From: Lineus longissimus
Lineage: Eukaryota; Nemertea; Pilidiophora; Heteronemertea; Lineidae
Reading direction: 5' to 3'
Assembly: GCF_910592395.1 (NCBI RefSeq)
Contig: NC_088321.1
Span: 12,710,001 to 12,774,000, forward strand
DNA: 64,000 bases
Shown: piece by piece, positions 21,184 to 31,819 of the stretch
Layout of the letters: each line of letters opens with the position of its first letter
Position numbering within the stretch: position 1 is the first letter of the stretch
Notes under the pieces: model-generated
Database searches by the model: none
What the model was told of the DNA's origin: nothing
What the model saw: the letters and a program-made list of their open reading frames with translations, nothing else
Made by a program: the position numbers and the translations under genes

Positions 21184-21189
21184 ATCTAG

Positions 21190-23440
21190 CTAAAGTAAAA
21201 GGGCCCGGGCCTCGTTGAAAAAAATAGAAGCTCTAACGAAACTAATGCGTGGGACAAATGTGCCTTAGGTTTTTACTGGGCCGTTCAAATTTCCTCGTAG
21301 ACAACTTGCGGAAATAAATGTTGCCCATTTGAAAAACCCTATCCACAGGCAACGTATATCGCATAAAAGTAACATTAGACAAGCTTATTCAAGCAATTTA
21401 CTTGAAGTTGTCCATTTCGTCCAATGTTCATGATATTTTGAATGCTTTTGGTGATGATTTGATTTAAACATATTTTTATAAAACTTTGGCTCTACATGTG
21501 TAGGTTTCCTTAAAATATCACTGTGGTTATAATTGAATCAGCTTAAGGAGGACATTCTCGGCTTAATGATTTAGCCGCATATCAACAGTGCCGTATGGCA
21601 CTCTGTCTGGAAGTTGAAGATATTCTGAAGAAACCCCCTTTTCAGCACACACACACTGGACAGAGAACACAATTGGCTTTTTATTTGTTCAATGTTTCTA
21701 TTTTGAGCTGCATAAATATTTCAGTGCATGTGCGGTCCACTCACAATAACATGCACAGTTGACTGGTTATGCTGTATTGTCGCACTATACACCATAGTAT
21801 TGACTGGAGTTTACATGCAACTAGGTTTTAATCCTGCCTCCTTCTGTCAAAATGGTAAGTTCATGTTCCGATCTTTCATTTGTAACACAGTCGACAAATC
21901 TGAAGTAAGGTTGTGCTCACATACTCGACTCATTCTTTCTCATGCTCCTTTCCTTGCATGTTGATAGTTTGATCCAATTGCAAAGGAAGATATGCTGCAG
22001 ATCTGGACGATTTCCACGGAGTTTGTTGATGGGCACTGACCAGTCATGCGTTTCACCTTGAACAAAGGGTCACAGTTGCTTATGGCAAAGTTGGAAGCTG
22101 GCTCAGGCCTTCTGTCCTGTTCTGAGTGTGCAAATTGGTTTTGTTTTGCCTTTTGTTGAAGTTGAAATTGTTCACATGCTCTGTTGAAAACCCATCCCAA
22201 TTCATCGGAGTCAGCTGTGTCTTAGTCCAATGACCTGTTCACACATGTAGGCCTACAACAGTCTGGGAGAATGCGGTCTATTAGGAATGAATTATAATGA
22301 AAATAGGAGTGCTCCTGGTGGTTTTGCAAAAAAAAGTGGGCACTCTGCCTGCCCACATCTGAATTTTACGACTTGCTTATATGTACTGGAAAAAAGCGTA
22401 TAGTTCCGCTGTTCAGCAGAAGTGGAAACATTCATTATTTCAGTACTTAGTGTTGGAAAGTATAGATTAATCCATACTAAGTTGGTGTTGGAAATATGCA
22501 TCCAAATTTGGTTGTTTTCATTCATAAAAGGGCATCATGCTATGCATATCATTCATAAGTAACAACCTGTGAGTCACTGAATCTGGCTCAAAACAGTGTC
22601 TGGCATGGAAACAACCAATTCGGACCAAAACTAGTGTCCTTGAAAAATAGAGTGGGTGTCCTAAATAGAGAGGTATCCGCTAAGGAGGGTTCCACTGTGA
22701 CAATCCCGGACAAATCCATATTCCTCTACCAGGAATGATACATGTCAGGTTATATCATATCCTCTACATTATGTACATGTAACACCGTAGGGTTTGATCG
22801 AGTGTTTTGATGAAATTGAAGTAAAGCGTAGCACATGTAATCAACAAAGCACACGTAATGTACAGTCTAGTCAATATCAACACCTGCTTCATACGATAGC
22901 ACCATGCAGAAAACTAAATGCAAAACACTAATGCAATGCAGAGATTCCTCTAAGATTTGAATACAGTTGGTATCTCACTTGAATGGCATTTAAAGTAAAG
23001 CGTCTTGCCCGAGGACATGATTTGTATATATTTCTCAGTACCATGATGTTTGCACAACATGTCCTCTGTAACAATGATCTACCTCCTGGCAGGTTATTCA
23101 GTTTGTCTGCATGAAAATCTTAGTAAATAGCACATGATCATGATCCTATTATTTTTGAAAGATGATCAGTCCACATGGAGTGTTATTTACATTCTGTTGG
23201 GTTCACTTGTTAAGACGAATTTTCAGTTTCATGTCTGCAAGATTGCATGCCTCGATCTAAGGTGATTATCTACTACTAAAAAGAATGGGGAAACTTTGAA
23301 GCTATTTCCAGTTAAATTGGCACAATCTACATGTTAATAACTTTTTCCTAGGCCTAATCAGCGAGGAATGCTTTCACAGCCATAGATCTATCCAAGCCTG
23401 TCAAACCTGAATTTTGTTGTACAGTCCAAGTCACAATTGA
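21190..23440. other. Non-coding interval, one degraded MITE
   Basis: Apart from a 5'-truncated pogo-like copy at 22605-22697 (ending AGGGTTCCACTG), I see no gene. Open frames are short and unrelated to known families. Confidence 0.45.
22605..22697 (+). mobile_element. pogo-like MITE, copy 6, truncated
   Basis: It retains CAACCAATTCGGACCAAAAC through to the right terminus TTCCACTG; the left half is missing. Confidence 0.7.
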
Positions 23441-24289
23441 CGTCCTTCCTACTTTGCGCAGTTACACGCACAGTTGTGCGCCAGTGACGCACAGTGGGGG
23501 GGGGGGGGGCCTTGCACCTTCCTCAATTTTTGGCAGAGCAACAATGTTTTTACTAGGATTTACTCTTCACGTCAGACTGTCACTTGAACAAAAACAATCG
23601 GACATTTCACATCGTCACCCCACTGATGGGCCTATGCAATGCAAAACAAATGAGGCGAAACTCGTCTGGAGGTCTAATCAAAAAGCATCTATGTTTTAAG
23701 AAACTGTACACAGTGCCACCTGTTCCCATATCTTCACCCCTAGACCTAGACCCTCGCAACTGTATGCCCCCTTTTTCCAAATCCTGGATCCGGTTAAAAT
23801 TTACAACCCTTGATCAGAAATGACTTACATGTAGTTTGTTCGCATTTGACTAGATAAATCTATTTAACAATGGCACTTATTTCGTCAAATGACTTTCTTT
23901 TTGGCCATGACGATAAACTTGTTCCCTGTATCTACCCCTGGTGTCGTCACTTCAGCATTGGCGTCGTGTTTCTATCGTTGCTAATCAAGCCAATCCCCTA
24001 CAAATTACCACTTTGCCATAAAACACTAAGCTCCTGAGCAGATGAGGCCAGAAATGTTGGCTGCGTCTCAACACATAATTCCAGCTGAAATGGAGTTGAC
24101 ATGGTTTTAAAAATTGATCATTCAGGATCGATAAGTTATCCACCTGCTGCCATCTGGTAATGAACTTTTACACTACCATACCCTAGTGGAGCCCCCGAAA
24201 TGCGACCAGTCATGGTACCATCTTCAAATGGTCGTGTTACCGGTTAGGTCACGTTGGTGAATTTGGAAATCTGGACAAAGTTCATGATT

Positions 24290-24585
24290 TAGTTAGTGTT
24301 CAAGTGCTTGACTGGGGAGGCTCCAGGATATCTCAGATCCATGATTCAGTTAAGAAGGATCGATCGCCAAAGTCTTAGATCAGAATCTGCGATGTTCCTT
24401 GAGGTTCCTCGGTTCAAGTGCCAGACTCTTGGTGGTCGTTCCTTTGCGGTAGCTGCTCCAAAACTGTGGAACCAGCTGCCGCAAAAGCTCTGTAACATTG
24501 CTCCCTCCAGACTTCAAGTCCGTCCTAAAGGCCCACCTTTTTGCAGTTGCCTTTGCGGAAAGAAGATTGATTGATTGATTGATTT
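24290..24585 (+). pseudogene. 3' fragment of a non-LTR retrotransposon (LINE) reverse-transcriptase ORF
   Basis: The frame has the typical C-terminal signature of CR1/L2-type LINE proteins: MFKCLTGEAPGYL near the start, then RSFAVAAPKLWNQLP. After that a frameshift breaks the last 20 or so codons. A TGAT/ATTG short repeat (about 24566-24583) follows, as expected for the 3' end of such elements. The 5' part is absent. It is a dead, 5'-truncated copy. Confidence 0.75.
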
Positions 24586-25297
24586 ACGGCATCCCATCGA
24601 AACAGCGTGCGTGCCGGTGCGTTCGTGTATGTGACTGAGGCAGATACTCAAGAGATTCGTAGTTGGATTGGTTCCGTATACTCTGGGCATGAGGTGTGGA
24701 GGCTCAGTAGGTGCCTAGTGATCTTTGGCCAGATCCGATATCTGGTATGTCTACCAGGCGGCCGGCCAAACAGCAGAAGGGGTCATCCGATTGGCTTGAA
24801 TATTCTTTGACATGATGGGGTGGGTAGGGGATGTGCCCTATCAACTTTGGGCCCGATCCAATATCCAGACTTGCCCCGAGGCGGCCATCTTCGATTCTGC
24901 ATTCAGGACTGAGGTGCAACAGTGGTTGCGATTGGTTGAAACTAGAGTCGTCCAAAGGTGTGTTCCAGACATTTATGTCTTGATAACCAAGTCACAACAT
25001 TTCAAATGTTAGTCGATGTGGTTTGAGGAGCAGTTTGCTGGGCACCATTGAAAATATTTTCATTATGAAAAACACTGTCATTCTTTTTGATGTTATCACA
25101 ATAACCTGATTGAAACTGTCTGTTGGAGAAGTGAAAGGAATATAGGTTAAAAAGATGGTATTTTGGTCCCATTGATGTTTGACTGGGGACTGATGAATGG
25201 CTGGGGTGAGCTGGTCTGCTACACCTCTTCAGAATACCTTTGAGACGTCAAATATATGCCAGAACACATACACTACGCGTAGAGAAGGGAGAGTTTA

Positions 25298-25446
25298 AGG
25301 GTTGTCCATGTGCAGGAACCACCATTTTGGCCAGAACTTGAAATCCTAAAGCAATAAGAACTCTTTCAAATAAGAAGTTAATGCCACCAAGGATGGAAGC
25401 CAGTTCTTCATTTCAAGAGAACAGCGTTGTGCCTATGGTCAACCAA
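25298..25446. mobile_element. Long-TIR MITE (GGGTTGACC family), internally deleted
   Basis: GGGTTGTCCATGTGCAGGAA at the left and GCCTATGGTCAACC at the right form the outer inverted repeat. The left arm has AAATCCTAAAGCAAT. Confidence 0.65.
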
Positions 25447-25888
25447 TCTTAGTTTCAAGTCAAACAGAAATTGCCAAACATGAGCAAAGTAGGCCACAAA
25501 ACCATACTTCTGAGTTATGTTCTGTTCTACGAGTGTGAGTATAAGCATTAGGGCAATGGTTAAGGATCCCCAGGATAATACATTTGAAAATGAAATGGGC
25601 AAATGTGACCTGTCTCTGACCACCAACAAGACAATGTCCCCTAATTGACAGCTGTCAATCTCGGGTTGTGTTTATCTGTGATCTAGATGCAGGTCAGATG
25701 CATTTGAAAAACAAAATCGCCCTATATGTCATCAGTTTGGCAGCTGGTCAGTAAATCTCATATTCCTTAAGGCCAATGCCATTCGTTGAAAATTTGAAAT
25801 TTGTAATTGAACTGGAAAATTTCCAATTGCTTAATTCATACTGAATATTTATTTTGATATTGGTGTTGTGTTGACAAATATACGAATA

Positions 25889-26007
25889 CAGCAGAAGCTC
25901 TCTATTAAGGATACTGGGACTGACAAGTGCTGTCCTTAATAGAGAGGTGTCCTGATTAGGAGAGGTCAAATTGAATGGAAACAACCAATTTGGGACCAAA
26001 ACTAGGG
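25889..26007 (+). mobile_element. pogo-like MITE, copy 7, right-truncated
   Basis: It begins TA-CAGCAGAAGCTCTCT and keeps CCAATTTGGGACCAAAACTA, but the right terminus is lost. The left flank (25765-25888, TTTGAAATTTGTAATTG) resembles the CTTTAAAGGGG-family element, as at 20020. Confidence 0.7.
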
Positions 26008-26183
26008 TGCCTTGGGACCTGTGTGCCAGGTTGAGATGGCCATGAGGTGATGTCACCAAGGCTCATTAGATGCTACCAGTAAGCATGCCTTGTTGTGATA
26101 ACTTTGTTATGGTCCCCGTTAACTGTATTCAGCATTACCACACATGTTAGTATAGCGATGATTAGCTGCTGTAACCCGTGTCC

Positions 26184-26428
26184 CTTTAAAGGGGTATGTT
26201 GTTCAAAGTTACTGGTGGTCTGGAAAATAGAAATGCAGCTATACACAATGCCATAGTGCAGTTGTTATGCATACAAATTTGCTGAAACTTGGTAAGGATA
26301 GTATTTGTATACACAACGGCATTGTTCATTGTAGATATCTACATTCACTGCGCATTACCACAATTTCAAGTTTCAAATGCGATTACAAATTTCAAATTTT
26401 TTACGTACCACGTTGACCTTTAAATAAA
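26184..26428 (+). mobile_element. MITE (CTTTAAAGGGG family), copy 2
   Basis: The left end is CTTTAAAGGGGTATG and the right end GACCTTTAAATAAAG. Shared internal words are ATAGAAATGCAGCTATACAC and ATGCATACAAATTTG. Confidence 0.7.
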
Positions 26429-26597
26429 GTCCATTATCATCGCAGCCACCACTCGCACTCCTTCTAATGAGTGATTATGGGTAATTTCGAGCAATTACCC
26501 CAAATCTATTGCTTCGACATGTATTAGATGTGACTGATGTGTTGTGTACATTTTATACCAACTTTCATGCAACATGTTATTATTCCTCAACATTATA

Positions 26598-26822
26598 AGA
26601 GTTGACCATTGGCAACACCAGTTTTGAAATCCTAAAGCAATTAGTACTCTTTGAAAGCGAAGTGAATGCCAATTTCAAGGGCTGGAGTCTGTTCTTTGTT
26701 TTCCAGAGAACAGCCTCCCGAGTTTTGAACTGGCATTCACTTCATTTTGGTGGAGTTCTAATTGCTTTAGCCTTTAGACTTTCGAGTTCTAGGGAAAATG
26801 GTGGTGCCTTTGGTCAACCCTG
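26598..26822. mobile_element. 225-bp long-TIR MITE (GGGTTGACC family), full copy
   Basis: The two arms are long imperfect inverted repeats: AGAGTTGACCATTGGC on the left, GCCTTTGGTCAACCCT on the right. AAATCCTAAAGCAATTAG pairs with CTAATTGCTTTAG. It is the reference for the other copies of this family in the window. Confidence 0.75.
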
Positions 26823-26998
26823 AAACCAATTTCTGAAGGAACTGTCCGTGAGTGTGTAGGTGGATGGAGCAATTAGGAGGTTTTTATCCATAAGTTGATA
26901 GGAGTTAGCTTTGGGGTAGGTTTTAATCTTGTCCTTTTATTTCTAATCTGTGAGCAGTCTCTCTTTGTGTACTCCACGTGTAGAGTATAAGGGAGAGT

Positions 26999-27110
26999 TT
27001 AAGGGTTGACCATGTGCAGGAACCACCATTTTGGCTAGATATTGAAATCCTAAAGCAATAAGAAGGTGTCCGGTCATCCCGAGGGTGTCCTTAATGGAGA
27101 GGTTCTATTG
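26999..27110 (+). mobile_element. Composite: MITE half-arm joined to a pogo-like MITE end
   Basis: 26999-27063 matches the left arm of the GGGTTGACC family. 27064-27110 matches the right end of the pogo-like family (TTAATGGAGAGGTTCTATTG, then TA). Confidence 0.6.
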
Positions 27111-27374
27111 TATATTACCAAATGTACACAGCAATATCTTGTTGAAAGACTCTAAGGCCGAAGTTACATAGACCTCATTCGTTCATTTCCCAGGACTCAT
27201 TTTCCCCTTTTGCTTTCTTTCCCCTGTGAATGCACGGCCTTGTGGCGTGCATTCACCGAGGAATGAAAGAAAAACCCGGAAAGTGACTCGTGGTAAATGA
27301 ACGAATGAGGTCTATGTAACTTTGGCCTAACAGCGCAGTTTTTCCAACGTTATTAATCAATTTTTCCTTCCCAG

Positions 27375-27504
27375 GACAGGCCAGCCTAGCGAGCTGGAAG
27401 GCCTGCCTGATTCTCAGCAATCTGAGGAACAGATTCTCCAGAGTGATGCTATACATTCAGATTATATGTGCCGTCCAAAATTGATAGGAAACCTATTGAC
27501 ATGA
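27375..27504 (+). other. Candidate second exon of an unrecognised small plus-strand ORF
   Basis: The acceptor TTTTTCCTTCCCAG ends at 27374. Joined in phase to the candidate exon 20323-20422, the frame continues for 43 codons, including the acidic, glutamine-rich stretch SELEGLPDSQQSEEQILQS, and stops at 27502-27504. The joined product would be 65 residues. I found no good donor in this exon. It may be chance. Confidence 0.3.
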
Positions 27505-28275
27505 TTGATCAGTCTGGGCTACCGGGCTTTTTTCCCCGTTTCACTGCATTAAGAGACAGTTTCTGATTACAGATTATCACTTGCCTTTCATTTTGGAGAC
27601 AGTATGATGACTACAAAATAACAAACTGCATCAGTGATATGCTTGGGATAAACATCACTGACCTCGCTTTTAGGAATGTGTGGCTTCTCATAAATCGTTT
27701 ACTTTTCAACCAAACTGATTTGCAGAGTGGTGTTGGTGGGTAGATATATGTGAATGGATTCCAAAGGCTCTTGTGGTGTGTCCGGAGATTAGGTGGATGA
27801 AGCTTGTGTTCCAAATAGAATGTGTTACATTTCACGTGGTAGGTGAGTTTGTGGCGAGTTGGTCCATGATTGTGATATCAGCCAACTTGAAATGGTGAAA
27901 TAATGTTTGTTAACTGTTACTTCACAAACTGTGCTAAATATGACGCTCACAATAACCTAACAAAAGTTTTACCTGCAGTGTATGACCGGTTTTACCTAGT
28001 ATAGATTAGTCCATGCTTGGTTTAACTTAAAATATTTTCAGTTCAACTTTAAAAAGATACATGTAATTAGGAATTGAACTGAAAATAAGGAGTACATCTA
28101 GTTGTACCTAAATTCTCGGGAATCTGTGGCAACGTTCTGTGCATTTTTTCTTCAATAGCTGTGGAGAATTGGATGGAATATTTTGTTTCTAAAGATTCCG
28201 TACAGAATAGCAGATTTTGGGGAAGTAAGTTTGTTATATTTTTAGTATAATGATTACAGTTAAATAGTGCTTTAA

Positions 28276-28501
28276 CAGTGTTCTCCTCAGGGTTTTCTCA
28301 AGGAAGGGTGATACCTTGATTTTCAAGACGTTTTACCAGTGTGCAGCAGAAGGTAGGGTGGCCAGCAATTTGAGGTAGGGTGGCCCTATAGGAACCCTCT
28401 ACGAAGTTCTAGAGCAAGGTAGGGTGGCTCTTCCAAGGTAGGGTGCTAAGCTGCCAAGGTAGGGTGGGCCACCCTGACAAATAACCTTGTGGAGAACACT
28501 G
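28276..28501. mobile_element. 226-bp hAT-like MITE (CAGTGTTCTCC family), copy 2
   Basis: The ends are CAGTGTTCTCCTCAGGG and the reverse complement of CAGTGTTCTCCACAAGG, with GCTTTAA on both flanks. The interior has repeated AAGGTAGGGTGG words. It is inverted relative to 9180-9410. Confidence 0.75.
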
Positions 28502-29394
28502 CTTTAAACTGAAATAAGATGAAAATGTACTGCTCGGCTCGGGTAAATCAACGAGGCTTCCTTGACCCTCTGCTGCGGGGTGGAGGTTACCTGGTCTAGT
28601 GATTTGACTAAATAGTGGAGAATGTTTCTCTTGGTTGAACGCCGTGCACATGAATCACTGTATCTCAAACATGTGTGAGTACTTATCGGCAAATTGCGCT
28701 TTTACTCTATCCTGAGGTGAATGATTGAAAGCATTCGATCTCCTTTGGTTTTATGGAGAAATCTTTCCTCCTCCCAGTTCGCTGATGAAATATTCCTCCT
28801 GGTTTGCTGAAAAAATTTGAATTGAGTTGATCATTTTTACACTGAATGACTTTCAAGTCGATTATGTGTCAGTATTAACCCTTCTCCACTATATCAGTTT
28901 GGCAAGATTTTCTCACCTGCCCCAAGATGGCGTGGATAGCGTCAGGCGGGAATATCTCGTCAGCCGCACAGAGAGAGTTAAGCCGTGTTTTGTCTGATGC
29001 AGTGTTTTATATCATGGTTGAACTGTGTTAATGCTTTGTTTAGACTGACACATCATTCTTGACTGAAGCATACTACATTTGACCAGGTTTGCACTGAGAC
29101 GTCCACGTTTGAGACAGAAATGTCTACGTTTGCCCCAGTTTCTATTTGATCTACAGTAGCTGGGGTCTGAAGCAACTGTCATATCTCCTTTGACCTGCCC
29201 TACTCTGGCCAGCCTCAGGTTGATCCAAAAAATAAACGGAGCAAGTTAAGAGTGTTATGTAGCCAGAGCACAGGATTGTTGGTTGTGAATTTCAGGTAAA
29301 ATTATATGCTAGCATGAAATTGAAAGGCATGATTATTTGTTCTTGTAAACTATTGTGGCTAGTGTTGGTATATTTGATCAACTAAAAGGTTGGC

Positions 29395-30060
29395 CAGAGT
29401 AAAAACTGTCATCTTTCTATTTTACCTGGCTGAAAAGCATGGTCGGTCATGTCTATGTTTGACCTGCTCTAGACTGTCACCTTTCTATTTGACCTGGTTT
29501 GACTGAAAGGTCGGTCATGTCTATGTTTGACCTGCTCTAGACTGTCACCTTTCTATTTGACCTGGTTTGACTGAAAGGTCGGTCATGTCTATGTTTGACC
29601 TGCTCTAGACTGTCACCTTTCTATTTGACCTGGTTTGACTGAAAGGTCGGTCATGTCTGTGTTTGACCTGCTCTAGACTGTCACCTTTCTATTTGACCTG
29701 GTTTGACTGAAAGGTCTGTCATGTCTATGTTTGACCTGCTCTAGACTGTCACCTTTCTATTTGACCTGGTTTGACTGAAAGGTCGGTCATGTCTATGTTT
29801 GACCTGCTCCAGACTCATCTTTCTATATGACCTGGTTTGACTGAAAGGTCGGTCATGTCTATGTTTGACCTGCTCTAGACTGTCACATTTCTAAAGACCT
29901 TGTTGAACTGAAAGGTCAGTCATGTCTATGTTTGATCTGCTCGAGACTCACCTTTCTATATGACCTGGTTTGACTGAAAGGTCTTTCATGTATATGTTTG
30001 ACCTGCTCTAGACTGTTACATTTCTATAGACCTAGTTGAACTGGAGGGTCTATGTTTCCC
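29395..30060. repeat. Minisatellite, 68-bp unit, about 9 copies
   Basis: GACCTGCTCTAGACTGTCAC recurs at 68-bp spacing (29461, 29529 and onward). Central copies are almost identical; the last two have small deletions. It lies about 2 kb upstream of the PEAK start, probably in its 5' UTR intron. Confidence 0.9.
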
Positions 30061-30489
30061 CTACTCTAGACTGGCATTTCTGTTCGGCTTGGTTGGACTG
30101 AAGCTTGGTTGGACTGAAGCTTGGTTGGACTGCTGTGTATGTTTGAGCAGGTTGCCTAGAAGTCTAAACGTTATTCTAGATGATAGCAGTAGCAATAAAA
30201 CAGGAGGGTTAATGAAAGCTTCTGGCTTAGCTACCTGTCTGCTTATCTGTTTTCCTGGTTGGTGTAGGCTATCTCATCATCATTGGATTTAGAGGCTGTT
30301 CCACTTGAGAGTTTGTTTATACTCCCAATCGCTGCCCAATCCACAGGGAAGGCATATCTACTAGCTAGTGCTTGCCAGCCCCTTCTTGACCACAAAAGCA
30401 TAAAAAAGAGGACCACCTTCATCTGGGCATCACCTTTAGCCACTTACCTAAAGTTGAAGTGCAATGATGTAGACTGAAATTTCGGCCGG

Positions 30490-31790
30490 TCATCATCATG
30501 ACACAATGTACTCACTCAGTGCAAGGCATTACGTCAGTTCAGAAAAACGTCATTTCAGCAAATGACACTGTGAGAACCATAGCCAACTTATGACCACAGT
30601 GGCACCTTTATCATCTGTTTCAGCAATCATGACATATTACCTGTCGATGGGTGCAACACAATTGCAATGCATTGGTCCCTGATGAAAAAGGCTGGAAACA
30701 GTTTGGAAAAGGCACGTTGCTAAAACTCTTCAGCTGAAACAGTAAAAAAACTGTTTAGTTCTATGCTTGCGCTTCCTCTGTTTAATCCAGTATGGGTCCA
30801 CTTGGTCATGATGCCCTTGATTAGGCCCATAGGATCTCAGGCTGTTAGGGAAATTCTTAGTAAAGCCACTTTGAGTCGTTTGACTGGTCATCTGTAAAAT
30901 GGTTGACCACAACCAGTGATTACTACTTTAGATATATTAGTACTTATAGGTCCCATGGGTGTCTAGAAATAAAGATCTGTAAAATTGATCATTTCTTGAT
31001 CGCTATAAACAACCTTCGGTAAAAGGAGAAAACTAATCGGCCGTAAATTTTCGGCCCAAAGTAAAATTGGGGTGACCACTGTCGTGTTATACTGCATCAG
31101 TACGTTTTAGCTCTTCCCGTCAAATGTCTAATGACTAGGTAGGTGAGGGGGAACTTGAAACAGCCTATAGGATCGTGAACCATTGCACATTTGAGTTTAT
31201 AATGCTAACCCATTGGTAGCAATGCTATCTCAACAGATGCAGTATAAACACTACACTATCATCCAGTTTTTATGTTCATCTGGATCAGAAGTGAGCATTA
31301 ATGGAATACTTACTATGGTCCTAGCTAGGTATATCTTCAGTATTTTGGTTTGAGTATTTTTGGGTGTCCTTATCTTTCATTTATTTGTGGCACGAAATGT
31401 GATGTACTGTAGGCCCCTACTGGCAGTGGTTGTAAGCCTGCGCAACGAGCCTGGGTTTTTCAGTTGGAAATAAGGAGAGGGGTCTTAGTTTCCATGCGCA
31501 GAGAGGGAGAGATCTTTGGTGATTTAGATTTGGGCTAGCATGTGCCATGGGCCTATTTGACGTGACCTCCACTCTTTGTAGTGTCACCTGAGAGATGATC
31601 TGCTGTAAGGTATCTCTTGTTGCAGGTTTGGTAGCAGGAGGTGAAATTCTTCCATTTATGGGTTGAGGACATCGTCTTGTCATCGCATTGGAGGGGGTTT
31701 GCTGTAATGTTTGTCGTTTCAGTGTTTAGGAGATGTTCATTCACCATTTCCTTTATCGTTCCCAAGATCCTGATAGCAGTTTCGCTTCTG
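30490..31790. other. Presumed intron upstream of the PEAK coding exon
   Basis: No coding sequence is recognised. Near the end, TGTTGCAGGTTTGGTAG at 31618-31634 is nearly repeated as CGTTGCAGGTTTGGTAG at 31793-31809. The second is the apparent acceptor of the first coding exon; the first may be an alternative acceptor. Confidence 0.4.
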
Positions 31791-31819
31791 TCGTTGCAGG
31801 TTTGGTAGTGTAGTACAAG

